Source of the DNA: Acidobacteriota bacterium
Lineage (GTDB): Bacteria; Acidobacteriota; Terriglobia; Bryobacterales; Bryobacteraceae
NCBI GenBank assembly: GCA_016871015.1
Contig: VFZX01000028.1
Coordinates: forward strand, 1 to 37,613
Length of the DNA: 37,613 bases
Direction: 5' to 3'
In this document: piece after piece, positions 16,330 through 24,475 of the stretch
How the letters are laid out: every line of letters starts with the position of its first letter
Numbering within the stretch: position 1 is the stretch's first letter
Program-made: the position numbers and the translations under genes
Notes under the pieces: generated by a model
Told to the model about the DNA's origin: nothing
The model's input: only the letters and a program-made list of their open reading frames with translations
Database searches by the model: none

Positions 16330-18813
16330 ATGAAGACGCTGCTGTTGGCATCGGTTCTGGCGGGATTGGCTCCCGCCGCGATGCCCCCGGACTTGCAGGC
16401 GCTTCTCGGCAGGAATTGCCGCTCCTGCCATTCCGGAGCCGCGGCCAAAGCGGGACTCGATCTCGATCCCCTGCCGTTTGACCTGGCCAATCGCGCAACG
16501 CGTGAGCGCTGGATCCGGATCCACGACCGGATTGAGCGGCGCGAGATGCCGCCGCCGGGCGTCACGCTGCCACCCGCCAGTCGCACCGCCCTGATCCGGG
16601 CCCTCGCCCCCCGTCTTCACGCTGCCGACCTCGCCGACGCCGCCCGGAACGGCCGTGGACCCATGCGCCGGCTGAACCGCGACGAGTACGAGCAGAACCT
16701 TCGCGACATCCTGGAGCTTCCGTATCTCGACATCCGCGACATGCTGCCTGAAGATCGCGAGGCGCACCACTTCAACAAAGTCTCGGAAACACTCGACATG
16801 TCGCGGGTCCAGCTCACGGCGTATCTGGATGCTTCGGAGGCGGCTCTGCGCCAGGCGATGGCCACCGCGGACGCGCCTCCGCCGGTCACGAAATTCCGGA
16901 CCTTCGGGCGCAACCTGTTCCCAGGCCTTCGCAGCACGGGCACGCGCCACTCGATGTTCTTCATCAAGGACAACCACGGAGTGAACATCGAATCCGAGCG
17001 GACGGTGTCGATGCCGAAGGAGCTTGAAGAGGATCCGGCGCTCGAGATGGGCCTGTTCCGTTCGCCAGGCTGGCCCTACGGCGCGTTTCCCCGGGGATTC
17101 GCCGCCAAGCACCCTGGCGAGTACCGGGTGCGCATCGCCGCCCGCGCCGTGCTGCAGCATCCCGGATTCAAGTTGAGCGACGCTAAGCAGGCCGTGCCCA
17201 TGACGTTCCGCTCGCGGCGTCCGACGAATCACGACATCGCCGAGGATGTGAAGTCGGTCGGCGGGATCCTCGAGATCGAGCCGGGCGGGAAAGTCTACGA
17301 GACCGTCGTGCCGCTGGTGGCCGGCCAGACCGTCGAGTACGGACTGCTCGGACTGCCGGTTCCGCAAGTTGACGCCGAAGGCCGCACAGGATGGTACCGC
17401 TTTCCGCCATTTCCGCCCGAAGGCCAGCCCGGCGTGGCGTTCAACTGGATCGAGATCGAGGGACCGCTGCCGCCGCCTTCGTGGCCGCCCTCCAGCCACC
17501 GGATCCTGTTCGACGGGCTGGGTGTGAATCCCGCGCCTGCCAATCCGAAGCAGGAAGCCAGCCGGCTGCTGCGGAGGTTCGTACACCTCGCCTCACGCGG
17601 TCCAGCGCCGGAAGACGCGGTGCGCCAGTTCGAGCGGCTGATCCACGCCCGGCTCGACCGCAATGAGCCGTTCGCCGAGGCGATGATCGCCGGCTACCAG
17701 GCGTTCCTCTGCTCGGATCTGTTCCTCTACCTCCGCGAGCCAGGATCGAGCGCCGACGCCGCCAACCGGCTTTCGCACTTCCTCGCCAACACACGGCCCG
17801 ATCCCCAACTGCTCGCCGCCAACCTGCGGGATCCGGCTGTGCTGCGCCGCGAGACGGACCGCTTGATCGATTCTCCCAGCCTTGACCGGTTCGTGAACAG
17901 CTTCACCGCCTACTGGCTCAACCTGCGCCATCTTCGCCGCGATGATCCTGACAAGCGCCTGTTCCCCGAATACCAGCTCGACGAGTACCTGGCCGATTCG
18001 CTCGAGCGCGAGACGCGCGAGTTCATCACCGCCATGGTGCGCGGCAATCTTCCGGTCCGCAATCTTGTCGACGCGGACTTCGTGTACGTGAATGACCGGC
18101 TGGCCCGGCACTACGATCTCGACCCCGTCACCGGATCGGCCATCCGCCGCGTGGCTCTGCCCGCCGGAAGCCCGCGCGGCGGACTGCTCACACAGGGCGC
18201 GATCCTGAAGGTCACCGCCAACGGCGCCGGGACATCGCCGGTGCTCCGCGGCGCCTGGATCGTGGACCGCATCCTGGGCGAGCCTCCCCCGCCGCCTCCG
18301 CCCGGCGTGCCGGCGGTTGAGCCCGACATCCGCGGGGCCAAGTCGATTCGCGATCTGCTGGCGATGCACACCAAATCAAGCACCTGCGCGTCGTGCCACG
18401 CCAAGTTTGATCCGTACGGACTCGCACTGGAGAACTTCGACGTGATGGGCCGCTGGCGGACCCACTACCGCGGCACTTCGGAAGGCGAGCGTGTTACGGG
18501 AATCGATCATACCGGACACGATTTCGCCTACACGGTCGCTGGCGCGGTGGATTCCAGCGGAGCCCTGCTCGACGGACGCACCTTCCGCGATATCCGCGGT
18601 CTGAAGGCGGTCCTGGCATCCAATCCCCGCCAACTGGCGCGGAATCTGCTGCATCAATTCACGGTGTACGCCACCGGAACTCCAGCGCGGTTTTCCGACC
18701 GGGCTGAGATCGAGAAGCTGCTCGATACCTGCGCACCGGGCGGGTACCGCACCCGCGACCTGATCCATGCCCTTGTTCAGAGCCGGATCTTTTTGGGAGA
18801 ATCCAATCGATGA
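16330..18813 (+). CDS. Exported DUF1592/DUF1588/DUF1585 cytochrome c-like protein
   Basis: The ATG at 16330 begins a signal peptide (MKTLLLASVLAGLAPAA); upstream in-frame codons lie in the sulfatase gene. The 827-residue protein carries the haem motif CRSCH at 30-34, then DUF1587 (RLNRDEYEQNLRDILEL) and a long insert region. After these come DUF1595/1592 (SRLLRRFVHLASRG; AMIAGYQAFLCSDLFLYL; NSFTAYWLNLRHL) and a proline run (EPPPPPPPGVP). DUF1588 has the second haem motif CASCH at 686-690 (DPYGLALENFDVMG), and DUF1585 is at the end. It is about 190 residues longer than the first such protein in the window, mainly between the cytochrome head and DUF1592. The DUF1552 gene follows with an ATGA overlap, the usual arrangement. 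It is probably a periplasmic redox protein; substrate unknown. Confidence 0.92.
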   Translation: MKTLLLASVLAGLAPAAMPPDLQALLGRNCRSCHSGAAAKAGLDLDPLPFDLANRATRERWIRIHDRIERREMPPPGVTLPPASRTALIRALAPRLHAADLADAARNGRGPMRRLNRDEYEQNLRDILELPYLDIRDMLPEDREAHHFNKVSETLDMSRVQLTAYLDASEAALRQAMATADAPPPVTKFRTFGRNLFPGLRSTGTRHSMFFIKDNHGVNIESERTVSMPKELEEDPALEMGLFRSPGWPYGAFPRGFAAKHPGEYRVRIAARAVLQHPGFKLSDAKQAVPMTFRSRRPTNHDIAEDVKSVGGILEIEPGGKVYETVVPLVAGQTVEYGLLGLPVPQVDAEGRTGWYRFPPFPPEGQPGVAFNWIEIEGPLPPPSWPPSSHRILFDGLGVNPAPANPKQEASRLLRRFVHLASRGPAPEDAVRQFERLIHARLDRNEPFAEAMIAGYQAFLCSDLFLYLREPGSSADAANRLSHFLANTRPDPQLLAANLRDPAVLRRETDRLIDSPSLDRFVNSFTAYWLNLRHLRRDDPDKRLFPEYQLDEYLADSLERETREFITAMVRGNLPVRNLVDADFVYVNDRLARHYDLDPVTGSAIRRVALPAGSPRGGLLTQGAILKVTANGAGTSPVLRGAWIVDRILGEPPPPPPPGVPAVEPDIRGAKSIRDLLAMHTKSSTCASCHAKFDPYGLALENFDVMGRWRTHYRGTSEGERVTGIDHTGHDFAYTVAGAVDSSGALLDGRTFRDIRGLKAVLASNPRQLARNLLHQFTVYATGTPARFSDRAEIEKLLDTCAPGGYRTRDLIHALVQSRIFLGESNR

Positions 18814-20111
18814 AGGCGCCTCACATTGCCACCCGTCCGATGCCACGCCGGTCGTTTCTGCGAAGCTCCGGTGTAGCGCTGGCACTTCCGCTGCTCGACT
18901 GCATGACGCCGGTGTTCGCGCAGGCTCCCGCGCCGCCCCGGCGGATGCTGATCTTCGCCAACAACCTCGGCGTACTTCCGAAGCACTTCTTCCCGCAGGC
19001 GGCGGGGCGCGGATACGAACTGTCGCCTTACCTGGCCGAGCTCGCCGGATTCCGCGACGACTTCACCGTGTTCAGTGGACTGTCGCATCCCGGAGTCTCC
19101 GGTGGGCACAGCGCGGACAACTGCCTGCTCACCGCTGCGCGCGGGGCGTTCAAGAGCGGATTCCGCAATTCGATCTCGCTCGATCAGTTCGCCGCCGAGA
19201 AGCTCGGGCAGGTGACACGATTCCCCAGCCTGAACCTGGGCGTCAACATCGACAAGGGCAACCGCAGCCTCGCCTGGACCCGCGACGGAGTTCTGCTGCC
19301 CGCCGAGGACAGCGCCCCCAAGCTGTACGAACGGATGTTCGTGCAGGGCAGCCAGGAAGAGGTCGCGCGGCAAGTCCACCGGCTGGAGAGCCGCGGCAGC
19401 ATCCTCGACACACTGCTCGGCGAGACGCGGCGGTTCAGCCAGGAGTTGGGCGCGGGCGACCGCGCGCGGTTGGATCAATATGTGACGTCGGTGCGCGAGG
19501 TCGAGGTCCGGCTGCAAACGGCGCGTGCTTGGGAGCTGAAGCCCAAACCCGCGGCGTCGCAGCCCCCTCCACCGGATCTCCAGGACAAAAAGCTGTTCTT
19601 CGAGAAGCTCGGCTTGATGATGTCAATGGCGCAGTTGGCGTTCGAGTCCGATTCGACGCGCATCGTGACGCTGATGGCCGACGCCTTCTTCACGCCGGTG
19701 TTCAAGTTGAATGACGGGCAGACGTCCACCGATTCCTACCATGGACTCACGCACCATGGGCAGGCGGAAGGCAAGGTCCGGCAGCTTGAAGAGGTGGACC
19801 GGCAGCAAATGCGGCTGATCGCGAGGACACTCGCCGGACTGGCGTCGAAGAAGGAAAACGGGGAGCGGCTGCTCGACCGCACCATGGTGTTCTACGGAAG
19901 CAACATGGGCGACGCCAACATCCACGACAACACGAACCTGCCGATCCTGCTTGCCGGCGGTGGATTCCGGCACGGCCAGCACATCGCCTTCAAGCGCGAC
20001 AACAACGCTCCGCTGTGCAATCTGTTCGTCAGCATGATGCAGCGGATGGGAATCGAGACGGAGTCCTTCTCGAGCAGCACGGGGCCGCTGGCCGGACTCG
20101 ACCTGTCATAA
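18810..20111 (+). CDS. DUF1552 protein with twin-arginine signal
   Basis: The ATG overlaps the cytochrome stop codon (ATGA) and has a GGGAG site upstream. The 433-residue product has a twin-arginine leader (MPRRSFLRSSGVALALPLLD, arginines 13-14). It matches the other DUF1552 protein in segment order: MLIFANNLGVLPKHFF, FSGLSHPGVSGGHSADNCLL, SISLDQFAAEKLG, MSMAQLAFESDSTRIVTLM, TMVFYGSNMGDANIHDNTNLPILLAGGG. The GSNMGDANxHxNTNLP segment near the end is the strongest signature. Family knowledge links it to the alkaline-phosphatase/DUF1501-like superfamily. The tight pairing with the cytochrome-like protein implies that the two work together outside the cytoplasm, but no reaction is established. 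Confidence 0.92.
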   Translation: MKAPHIATRPMPRRSFLRSSGVALALPLLDCMTPVFAQAPAPPRRMLIFANNLGVLPKHFFPQAAGRGYELSPYLAELAGFRDDFTVFSGLSHPGVSGGHSADNCLLTAARGAFKSGFRNSISLDQFAAEKLGQVTRFPSLNLGVNIDKGNRSLAWTRDGVLLPAEDSAPKLYERMFVQGSQEEVARQVHRLESRGSILDTLLGETRRFSQELGAGDRARLDQYVTSVREVEVRLQTARAWELKPKPAASQPPPPDLQDKKLFFEKLGLMMSMAQLAFESDSTRIVTLMADAFFTPVFKLNDGQTSTDSYHGLTHHGQAEGKVRQLEEVDRQQMRLIARTLAGLASKKENGERLLDRTMVFYGSNMGDANIHDNTNLPILLAGGGFRHGQHIAFKRDNNAPLCNLFVSMMQRMGIETESFSSSTGPLAGLDLS

Positions 20112-20114
20112 CGG

Positions 20115-21512
20115 CTACTGCTGTTGGAGCAGTTCCTTGACCGCGGCCACGCGCCCGCGCATGAGCGGTTCCACTCCGATGGCGGCCCCGCCCGGTCCAC
20201 CACCTCCCGGACCACCAGGTCCGCCCGGCACTCCCGGGACACCCGCGGCCTGCGTCATCGCCGCGTCGAACTGCTGCAGCGTGTGGAGCTTGTTCGGATC
20301 CCGTTCCACCCAGGGCCGGATCAGGGTCCGCAGCTCGTTCATGCGCATCACCAGTTTGTCGACATCGAGCACCTGGTCATAGAGCCGTTTGTAGATCTCG
20401 CGATAGCGGGCTTTGACTTCCGGAATCGCCCACAGCTTGGTGGCTAACGGCCGTGCGGCGCTGGCGCCTCCAGGTCCACCCGGACCACCCGGACCGCCCG
20501 GGCCTGGAGGCGGACCGCCCGGTCCTGGTCCCGGAGGCATGCCGCCACCACCACCGCCGCCGAATCCCGTTCCGGTCCACTCGAGCGGAAGCGTCCGCAT
20601 CTGCTCGGCGGAATTGCCGCCGGTGAACGCGCCAAACGCCAGGCTCGGATCCCACACCAGCCACTCGAACTTGTTGTCCGTCGGCCGGCGGTAGATGTAG
20701 AAGTTCTGCGACATCGCGACGTAGCTGTCGAGATTCAGCGTCAGGTTGTCGAGCGCCATCGCTGTGAGGAAGCTGTCGAGATCCAGGATCTCGGAGATCT
20801 TCGCCTGGAGATCTTCCTGCGGCGTGCGGTTGAGCACGGCGATCAATCGGATGAGATCGGACCAGTCGTCTTCATCCTCGTGGGTTTTCTTCTCGAAGGT
20901 GCGCGCATAGGGGGCTTTCTCGTCGCCCCGGTCCTCGAACGTGCTCCCGATGTCTCCCTTGTACAACCAACCGTCCCGCTCGGCCTTTGGGAAGTGCTGA
21001 TCGATGTAGTCGTCGTTGATCACTTCTCCCAGGAAGTAGATGCCATGGAACTGGTTGTTGATGTACAGCGCCGCGTAGTTCATCCGCGCTCCCTTCAGCC
21101 CGGCCGCGCGGGCCAGCTCATAGTAGGGCGCCTCACGGGCCATCGTGGGATCGAGGTTGAAGTTGTTCAGGTTGATGGAACCGATGCCCTTGATCTTCTG
21201 TCCCTTCGTGTACTCGTTGAACTTGATGCGGAACGGCTTCTTGACGCTGTTCACGCGCGCCGTCGAGTTCCCCTTGATGCGCACGCCGACCTTCTCGAAC
21301 CTGACATCGCGCCAGGCAAAGCTCGCCTGGATATACGGCACATCCTCGGTGACGCTGTTGAAGTTGGCGAGCAATTGCTGGTACCAGTCCGGCTGCTCGA
21401 AGGTCAGGAACATCTCGTGAACTTCGTCCCGCTCGAACAGCGGGTGCGTGTCGGGCAGGGTTTGAGCGGACAGAGCCGCCACCCCAAGAAACACAAGGGT
21501 CTGCTTGATCAT
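20115..21512 (-). CDS. Exported CotH-kinase-family protein with collagen-like inserts
   Basis: The 465-residue protein has a signal peptide (MIKQTLVFLGVAALSAQ). Its CotH core runs from about 30 to 300: VGVRIKGNSTAR (76-86), KKPFRIKFNEY (91-101), LNNFNLDPTMARE (115-127), INNQFHGIYFLGEVI (151-165), NFYIYRRP (270-277) and WLVWDPSLAFG (284-294). CotH proteins are atypical protein kinases, known for spore-coat phosphorylation in Bacillus. The usual W-D-x-D segment reads W-D-P-S here, so one acidic residue is missing and activity is uncertain. Two Gly/Pro tracts interrupt the sequence, at about 318-349 and 425-442, with collagen-like G-x-P triplets. Last gene of the VTC/DUF4956/HlyD/TolC operon, it overlaps the TolC-type gene by 4 bp. 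It is likely periplasmic or surface-located. Confidence 0.88.
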   Translation of the reverse strand: MIKQTLVFLGVAALSAQTLPDTHPLFERDEVHEMFLTFEQPDWYQQLLANFNSVTEDVPYIQASFAWRDVRFEKVGVRIKGNSTARVNSVKKPFRIKFNEYTKGQKIKGIGSINLNNFNLDPTMAREAPYYELARAAGLKGARMNYAALYINNQFHGIYFLGEVINDDYIDQHFPKAERDGWLYKGDIGSTFEDRGDEKAPYARTFEKKTHEDEDDWSDLIRLIAVLNRTPQEDLQAKISEILDLDSFLTAMALDNLTLNLDSYVAMSQNFYIYRRPTDNKFEWLVWDPSLAFGAFTGGNSAEQMRTLPLEWTGTGFGGGGGGGMPPGPGPGGPPPGPGGPGGPGGPGGASAARPLATKLWAIPEVKARYREIYKRLYDQVLDVDKLVMRMNELRTLIRPWVERDPNKLHTLQQFDAAMTQAAGVPGVPGGPGGPGGGGPGGAAIGVEPLMRGRVAAVKELLQQQ

Positions 21513-22726
21513 ATGGAATCTCCCACCGCCAGCTCGAGTTGAGCAAGCTGCCGTACGTATTCAACCTTCTTTTCGAGCCACCGGTCTTTCAGCCGGATGC
21601 GCCTCACCTGCGCCGCCAGTACCGCCACGCGGTCGGTCCTTCCACTGGCGAGGAGAGTCTGAACACGGTCGATGGCGCGCGTCGCCAGTTCCTCATGCTG
21701 GCGCGCCATTGCCGCCAATTCCCCCGCCGATGCCTCCAATGCCGCCGCGGCATCTTCCACCTCACGGCGGATCCGGCGCTTCAGTGCCTCGTCTTCCAGC
21801 CGGCACTGGCTCCGTTGGGCGAAGGCCACCAGCCACTCGCCCCGTGCCTGCGACGAGCGGAGGAACGGAAGATCGAGTCCGACCTGGAATCCCCACGCCC
21901 CCCTGTCTGAGCCGTAGCCCGACCGGCGCGAGATCTGCGCGAAAGAGAACCACGGATACCGCTGGTTGCGGCTCAATCCTTCCGCAGCCGCCAGTTCACG
22001 GCATTCCGCGGAGACCTTCAGCAACGAGCCCCGGTTGCGCAATGCACGCGCCGCGAGTTCCGCCGAATCCATCCCCGCCGCTGGATTGGCCAGCAGCTCA
22101 GGCTCCGCCTCCAGCCGGGCGGACCCTTCCCCGTCCAGCCAGCGCCCCAACACACGCCGCGCGGCCCCGGACGCGTTCCGGGCGCGCCGCAGATCGTTCT
22201 CCGCGTCGGCCACGTCCAGCTCGGCGAGATCGAGGTCCCCGGCGTCCTTGAGCCCCGCCTCCACCTGCTTCCGGACCACATCGAGCAACTGGCGCCGGAC
22301 CTCCAGAATCTGCTCTGCCTGTCCGGTTCGATGCTCGTCCAGCACAACTCTCCGGAAGACGAGCCTCACTTCCGCGGCGGTCTTGGCTTCCGCATCACGG
22401 ATGTCCGCGCCTGCCGCCTGCTGCCGCGACTGCGCGATCTCGCGCTTCCAGCGAAGCTCGCCAGGCCGCGGAGGCGACCAGCGAACTCCCGCGCTAGTCC
22501 GGATCCCAAACAAGTCCGGATCAAACGCCAGACTGTTCGCACCCAGCCGGATCTCGGGCGTAGACAGCGACCCTGCCAGCCGGACCCGCGCGTCCGCCAC
22601 CGTCAGCGACGCCCGCGCCGCCACGAGATCCGGATCGCTGCGCAGCGCCTCTTTGACGGCCTGCTCAATCGTGATGGCCGGGGCAAGCGAGGCCACCGCC
22701 AACAGGATCCAGATCCGGAGCTTCAT
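21509..22726 (-). CDS. TolC-family outer-membrane efflux protein
   Basis: The 405-residue product begins with a signal peptide (MKLRIWILLAVASLAPA) and then ITIEQAVKEALRSDPDLVAARASL, the usual opening of outer-membrane efflux proteins. Long amphipathic helices rich in Ala, Glu, Arg and Leu make up most of it, in the two internally similar halves expected of the family (LRRARNASGAARRVLGRWL; CRLEDEALKRRIRREVEDAAAAL). TolC-type proteins form trimeric tunnels through the outer membrane and periplasm and dock with an adaptor. The start overlaps the stop of the HlyD-type adaptor gene by 4 bp, and the stop overlaps the CotH gene start, so all three are probably translated together. Confidence 0.9.
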   Translation of the reverse strand: MKLRIWILLAVASLAPAITIEQAVKEALRSDPDLVAARASLTVADARVRLAGSLSTPEIRLGANSLAFDPDLFGIRTSAGVRWSPPRPGELRWKREIAQSRQQAAGADIRDAEAKTAAEVRLVFRRVVLDEHRTGQAEQILEVRRQLLDVVRKQVEAGLKDAGDLDLAELDVADAENDLRRARNASGAARRVLGRWLDGEGSARLEAEPELLANPAAGMDSAELAARALRNRGSLLKVSAECRELAAAEGLSRNQRYPWFSFAQISRRSGYGSDRGAWGFQVGLDLPFLRSSQARGEWLVAFAQRSQCRLEDEALKRRIRREVEDAAAALEASAGELAAMARQHEELATRAIDRVQTLLASGRTDRVAVLAAQVRRIRLKDRWLEKKVEYVRQLAQLELAVGDSI

Positions 22727-23802
22727 CGCGACCCCCCAGCCAGGAACCGTACGTCCAGCGCCTCACCGTTGTCGAGCCGGGCGCCCGCGGGGATCTCCAG
22801 GATCACCTCGCGTCCCCATTCTGGCATTGAGGGGAGGACCCAAAACCGGGTCGGAAGCTGGGTCACAGTCTCCGGTATGCGCGCGATCTTGGTCCGGAAT
22901 TCTTCGCGGTCCAGGCTCCGGCGCCTCAGCAACGCCGGCGCGCCCGCGCTGATCCGGGCCCCGTCCCGTTCGTTGACGTAGGCCACCACCTGCCGCGGTC
23001 CCGAGCCTTGCAGGATCAGGAAAGGTACACCAGCGGCCGCGACATCACCGGTCCGCGCGAGCAGCGACACCACCAGGCCGTCGGCGGGTGCGAGCAGACT
23101 GGCGGCTGCAATGCGTGCGCGCAACACCCGGATCGCCTCGTCCTGCTGCGCCGCCTGGTCCCGCATCGGTTGGACCCGTGGAGCATTCCCTGACGACCGG
23201 GTGCGCCAGGCGCGGAGGCGCTCTTCTGCCTCCCGGACACGGCGCTCCAGCGGCTCGATCCTGGCGGGTGCCTGCCGTAGGGTCTCGTCGGCGGTGCGGA
23301 GCCGCAGCTCCAACTCGTCCAGACGGTCGCGTTTGGCCAAGCCCTCCTGGACGAACCGCTTTTGCCGCGCGATCTCGTCGCGCAACGGCGCGATCTCCGC
23401 GGACTGTCTTTGCTGCCCGGCGCGGGCCGTGTCGAGGCGCGATGCCGCGTCGGCCAAGTCCGACTGAAACGCACGTTCCGTCTCGTAGCCACTGTTATCG
23501 ATCTCCACGAGCGATGCCCTCTCTTCGCTGCCAGCCTGGCGCCGCCGCGCCTCGACCACTGCGATCTCGCGCTCGATCACCGACGTATCCAGGCGCGCGA
23601 GCAACTGCCCGGCCTTCACCGGCTGTCCCGGGACCACGGCGACCTCGGCCAGCTTCGCTGTCTCGGGCGACGCGATCCGGTGCTCCGGCGCGATGACCTG
23701 GGCCGGCGCGTCGGCCACGCCGGATTCCTCACGGATGATCCAGTAGGCGCCGCCGGCCGCGAGCACCCAGACAGTGAACGTCACCACGGTCCGCCAGCTC
23801 AC
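22723..23802 (-). CDS. HlyD-type periplasmic adaptor (membrane fusion protein)
   Basis: A GTG at 23802, with a GGAGG site about 7 nt upstream inside the preceding gene, starts a 359-residue protein. It has one N-terminal membrane segment (VVTFTVWVLAAGGAYWII, about 6-23). Next is a lipoyl/barrel-sandwich half-motif (VAVVPGQPVKAGQLLARLD), then a coiled-coil hairpin of about 140 residues rich in Arg, Glu, Gln and Ala. The second half-motif follows (SLLAPADGLVVSLLARTGDVAAAG), then a beta-barrel. This is the layout of adaptors that bridge an inner-membrane transporter and a TolC-like channel. No ABC or RND pump lies in this operon, so its inner-membrane partner is either elsewhere or the neighbouring DUF4956 protein. 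Confidence 0.9.
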   Translation of the reverse strand: MSWRTVVTFTVWVLAAGGAYWIIREESGVADAPAQVIAPEHRIASPETAKLAEVAVVPGQPVKAGQLLARLDTSVIEREIAVVEARRRQAGSEERASLVEIDNSGYETERAFQSDLADAASRLDTARAGQQRQSAEIAPLRDEIARQKRFVQEGLAKRDRLDELELRLRTADETLRQAPARIEPLERRVREAEERLRAWRTRSSGNAPRVQPMRDQAAQQDEAIRVLRARIAAASLLAPADGLVVSLLARTGDVAAAGVPFLILQGSGPRQVVAYVNERDGARISAGAPALLRRRSLDREEFRTKIARIPETVTQLPTRFWVLPSMPEWGREVILEIPAGARLDNGEALDVRFLAGGSR

Positions 23803-23803
23803 A

Positions 23804-24475
23804 TCATGCCTCCAGCCTCGTGTCCTCGAGCATCAGCGCGATTCCGGTCAGGCCCTGGACCCGGGCCAGCTCCTGGACCAGCGCCTGCCGCGAGTCATCG
23901 TTCCGGAACCGGACATGATAGACGTGCTCGCTCACCTCGCCCTGCCCGGCCTCCCGCACGGTGGCCAGCACGAACAGCCGGCAGTGGCGGCGCATGCTCT
24001 CGGCGGCGGCATGCGATGCTGGTCCGTCCCATGGGGCAGTGAAGCGCAACAGTCCGTCGAAGCTCTTTTGTGCGCCGAACGGGACATGGGCCAGGTACAG
24101 CGCGATTGCGCAGAACATCAGCGTCCCGAGCGCTCCCAGCGCGTAGGCACGGGTCCCTGCCGCGATCCCGCCTACCAGGGACGCGAACACGAACACCATG
24201 TCGCGCGGATCCCGCAGATTCGTCCGGAACCGGACCAGCGCCAGCGCACCCACCACGCCGATCCCCCAGACGATGTTGTTGCCGATGGCAAGCATCATCA
24301 TTGCGGTCACGACGCCGCTCATCACCAGCGTCTGAACGAACGTCTGCGAGTACGACAGTCCCCGGTGCGACCATACGTACACGATCGCGATCAAGTGCGA
24401 CATCGCGAATGCCGCGAGCAAAGATGCGGCAGCCGTGCGTAGATCCGCCACTGTCGCGGCGCTTACCGGGATCAT
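23804..24475 (-). CDS. DUF4956 integral membrane protein
   Basis: The frame is open to 24706, but the ATG at 24475 overlaps the VTC gene's stop (ATGA) and gives 223 residues. Four or five membrane segments lie in the first 150 residues: AAASLLAAFAMSHLIAIVYV, FVQTLVMSGVVTAMMMLAI, WGIGVVGALALV, MVFVFASLVGGIAAGTRAYALGA and LMFCAIALYLAH. The loop GALALVRFRTNLRDPRDM is the best family signature: DUF4956 proteins share a G-x-L-x-x-(V/I)-R-F-R-T motif. The C-terminal 70 residues look like a soluble alpha/beta domain (RLFVLATVREAG, VYHVRFRNDD, GLTGIALMLEDT) recalling regulatory ferredoxin-like domains. DUF4956 genes are often found beside VTC-domain genes. Its role is unknown; transport or anchoring of the VTC product is a natural guess. 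Confidence 0.87.
   Translation of the reverse strand: MIPVSAATVADLRTAAASLLAAFAMSHLIAIVYVWSHRGLSYSQTFVQTLVMSGVVTAMMMLAIGNNIVWGIGVVGALALVRFRTNLRDPRDMVFVFASLVGGIAAGTRAYALGALGTLMFCAIALYLAHVPFGAQKSFDGLLRFTAPWDGPASHAAAESMRRHCRLFVLATVREAGQGEVSEHVYHVRFRNDDSRQALVQELARVQGLTGIALMLEDTRLEA

Noticed and set aside
16084-17586. Reverse frame of 500 residues
   Set aside because: Antisense to the second cytochrome gene; runs into the sulfatase start in another frame and has no motif.
20460-20580. Gly/Pro-rich repeated DNA as a possible minisatellite or CRISPR-like array
   Set aside because: The repeats are short codon-level triplets inside the CotH frame without regular spacers.
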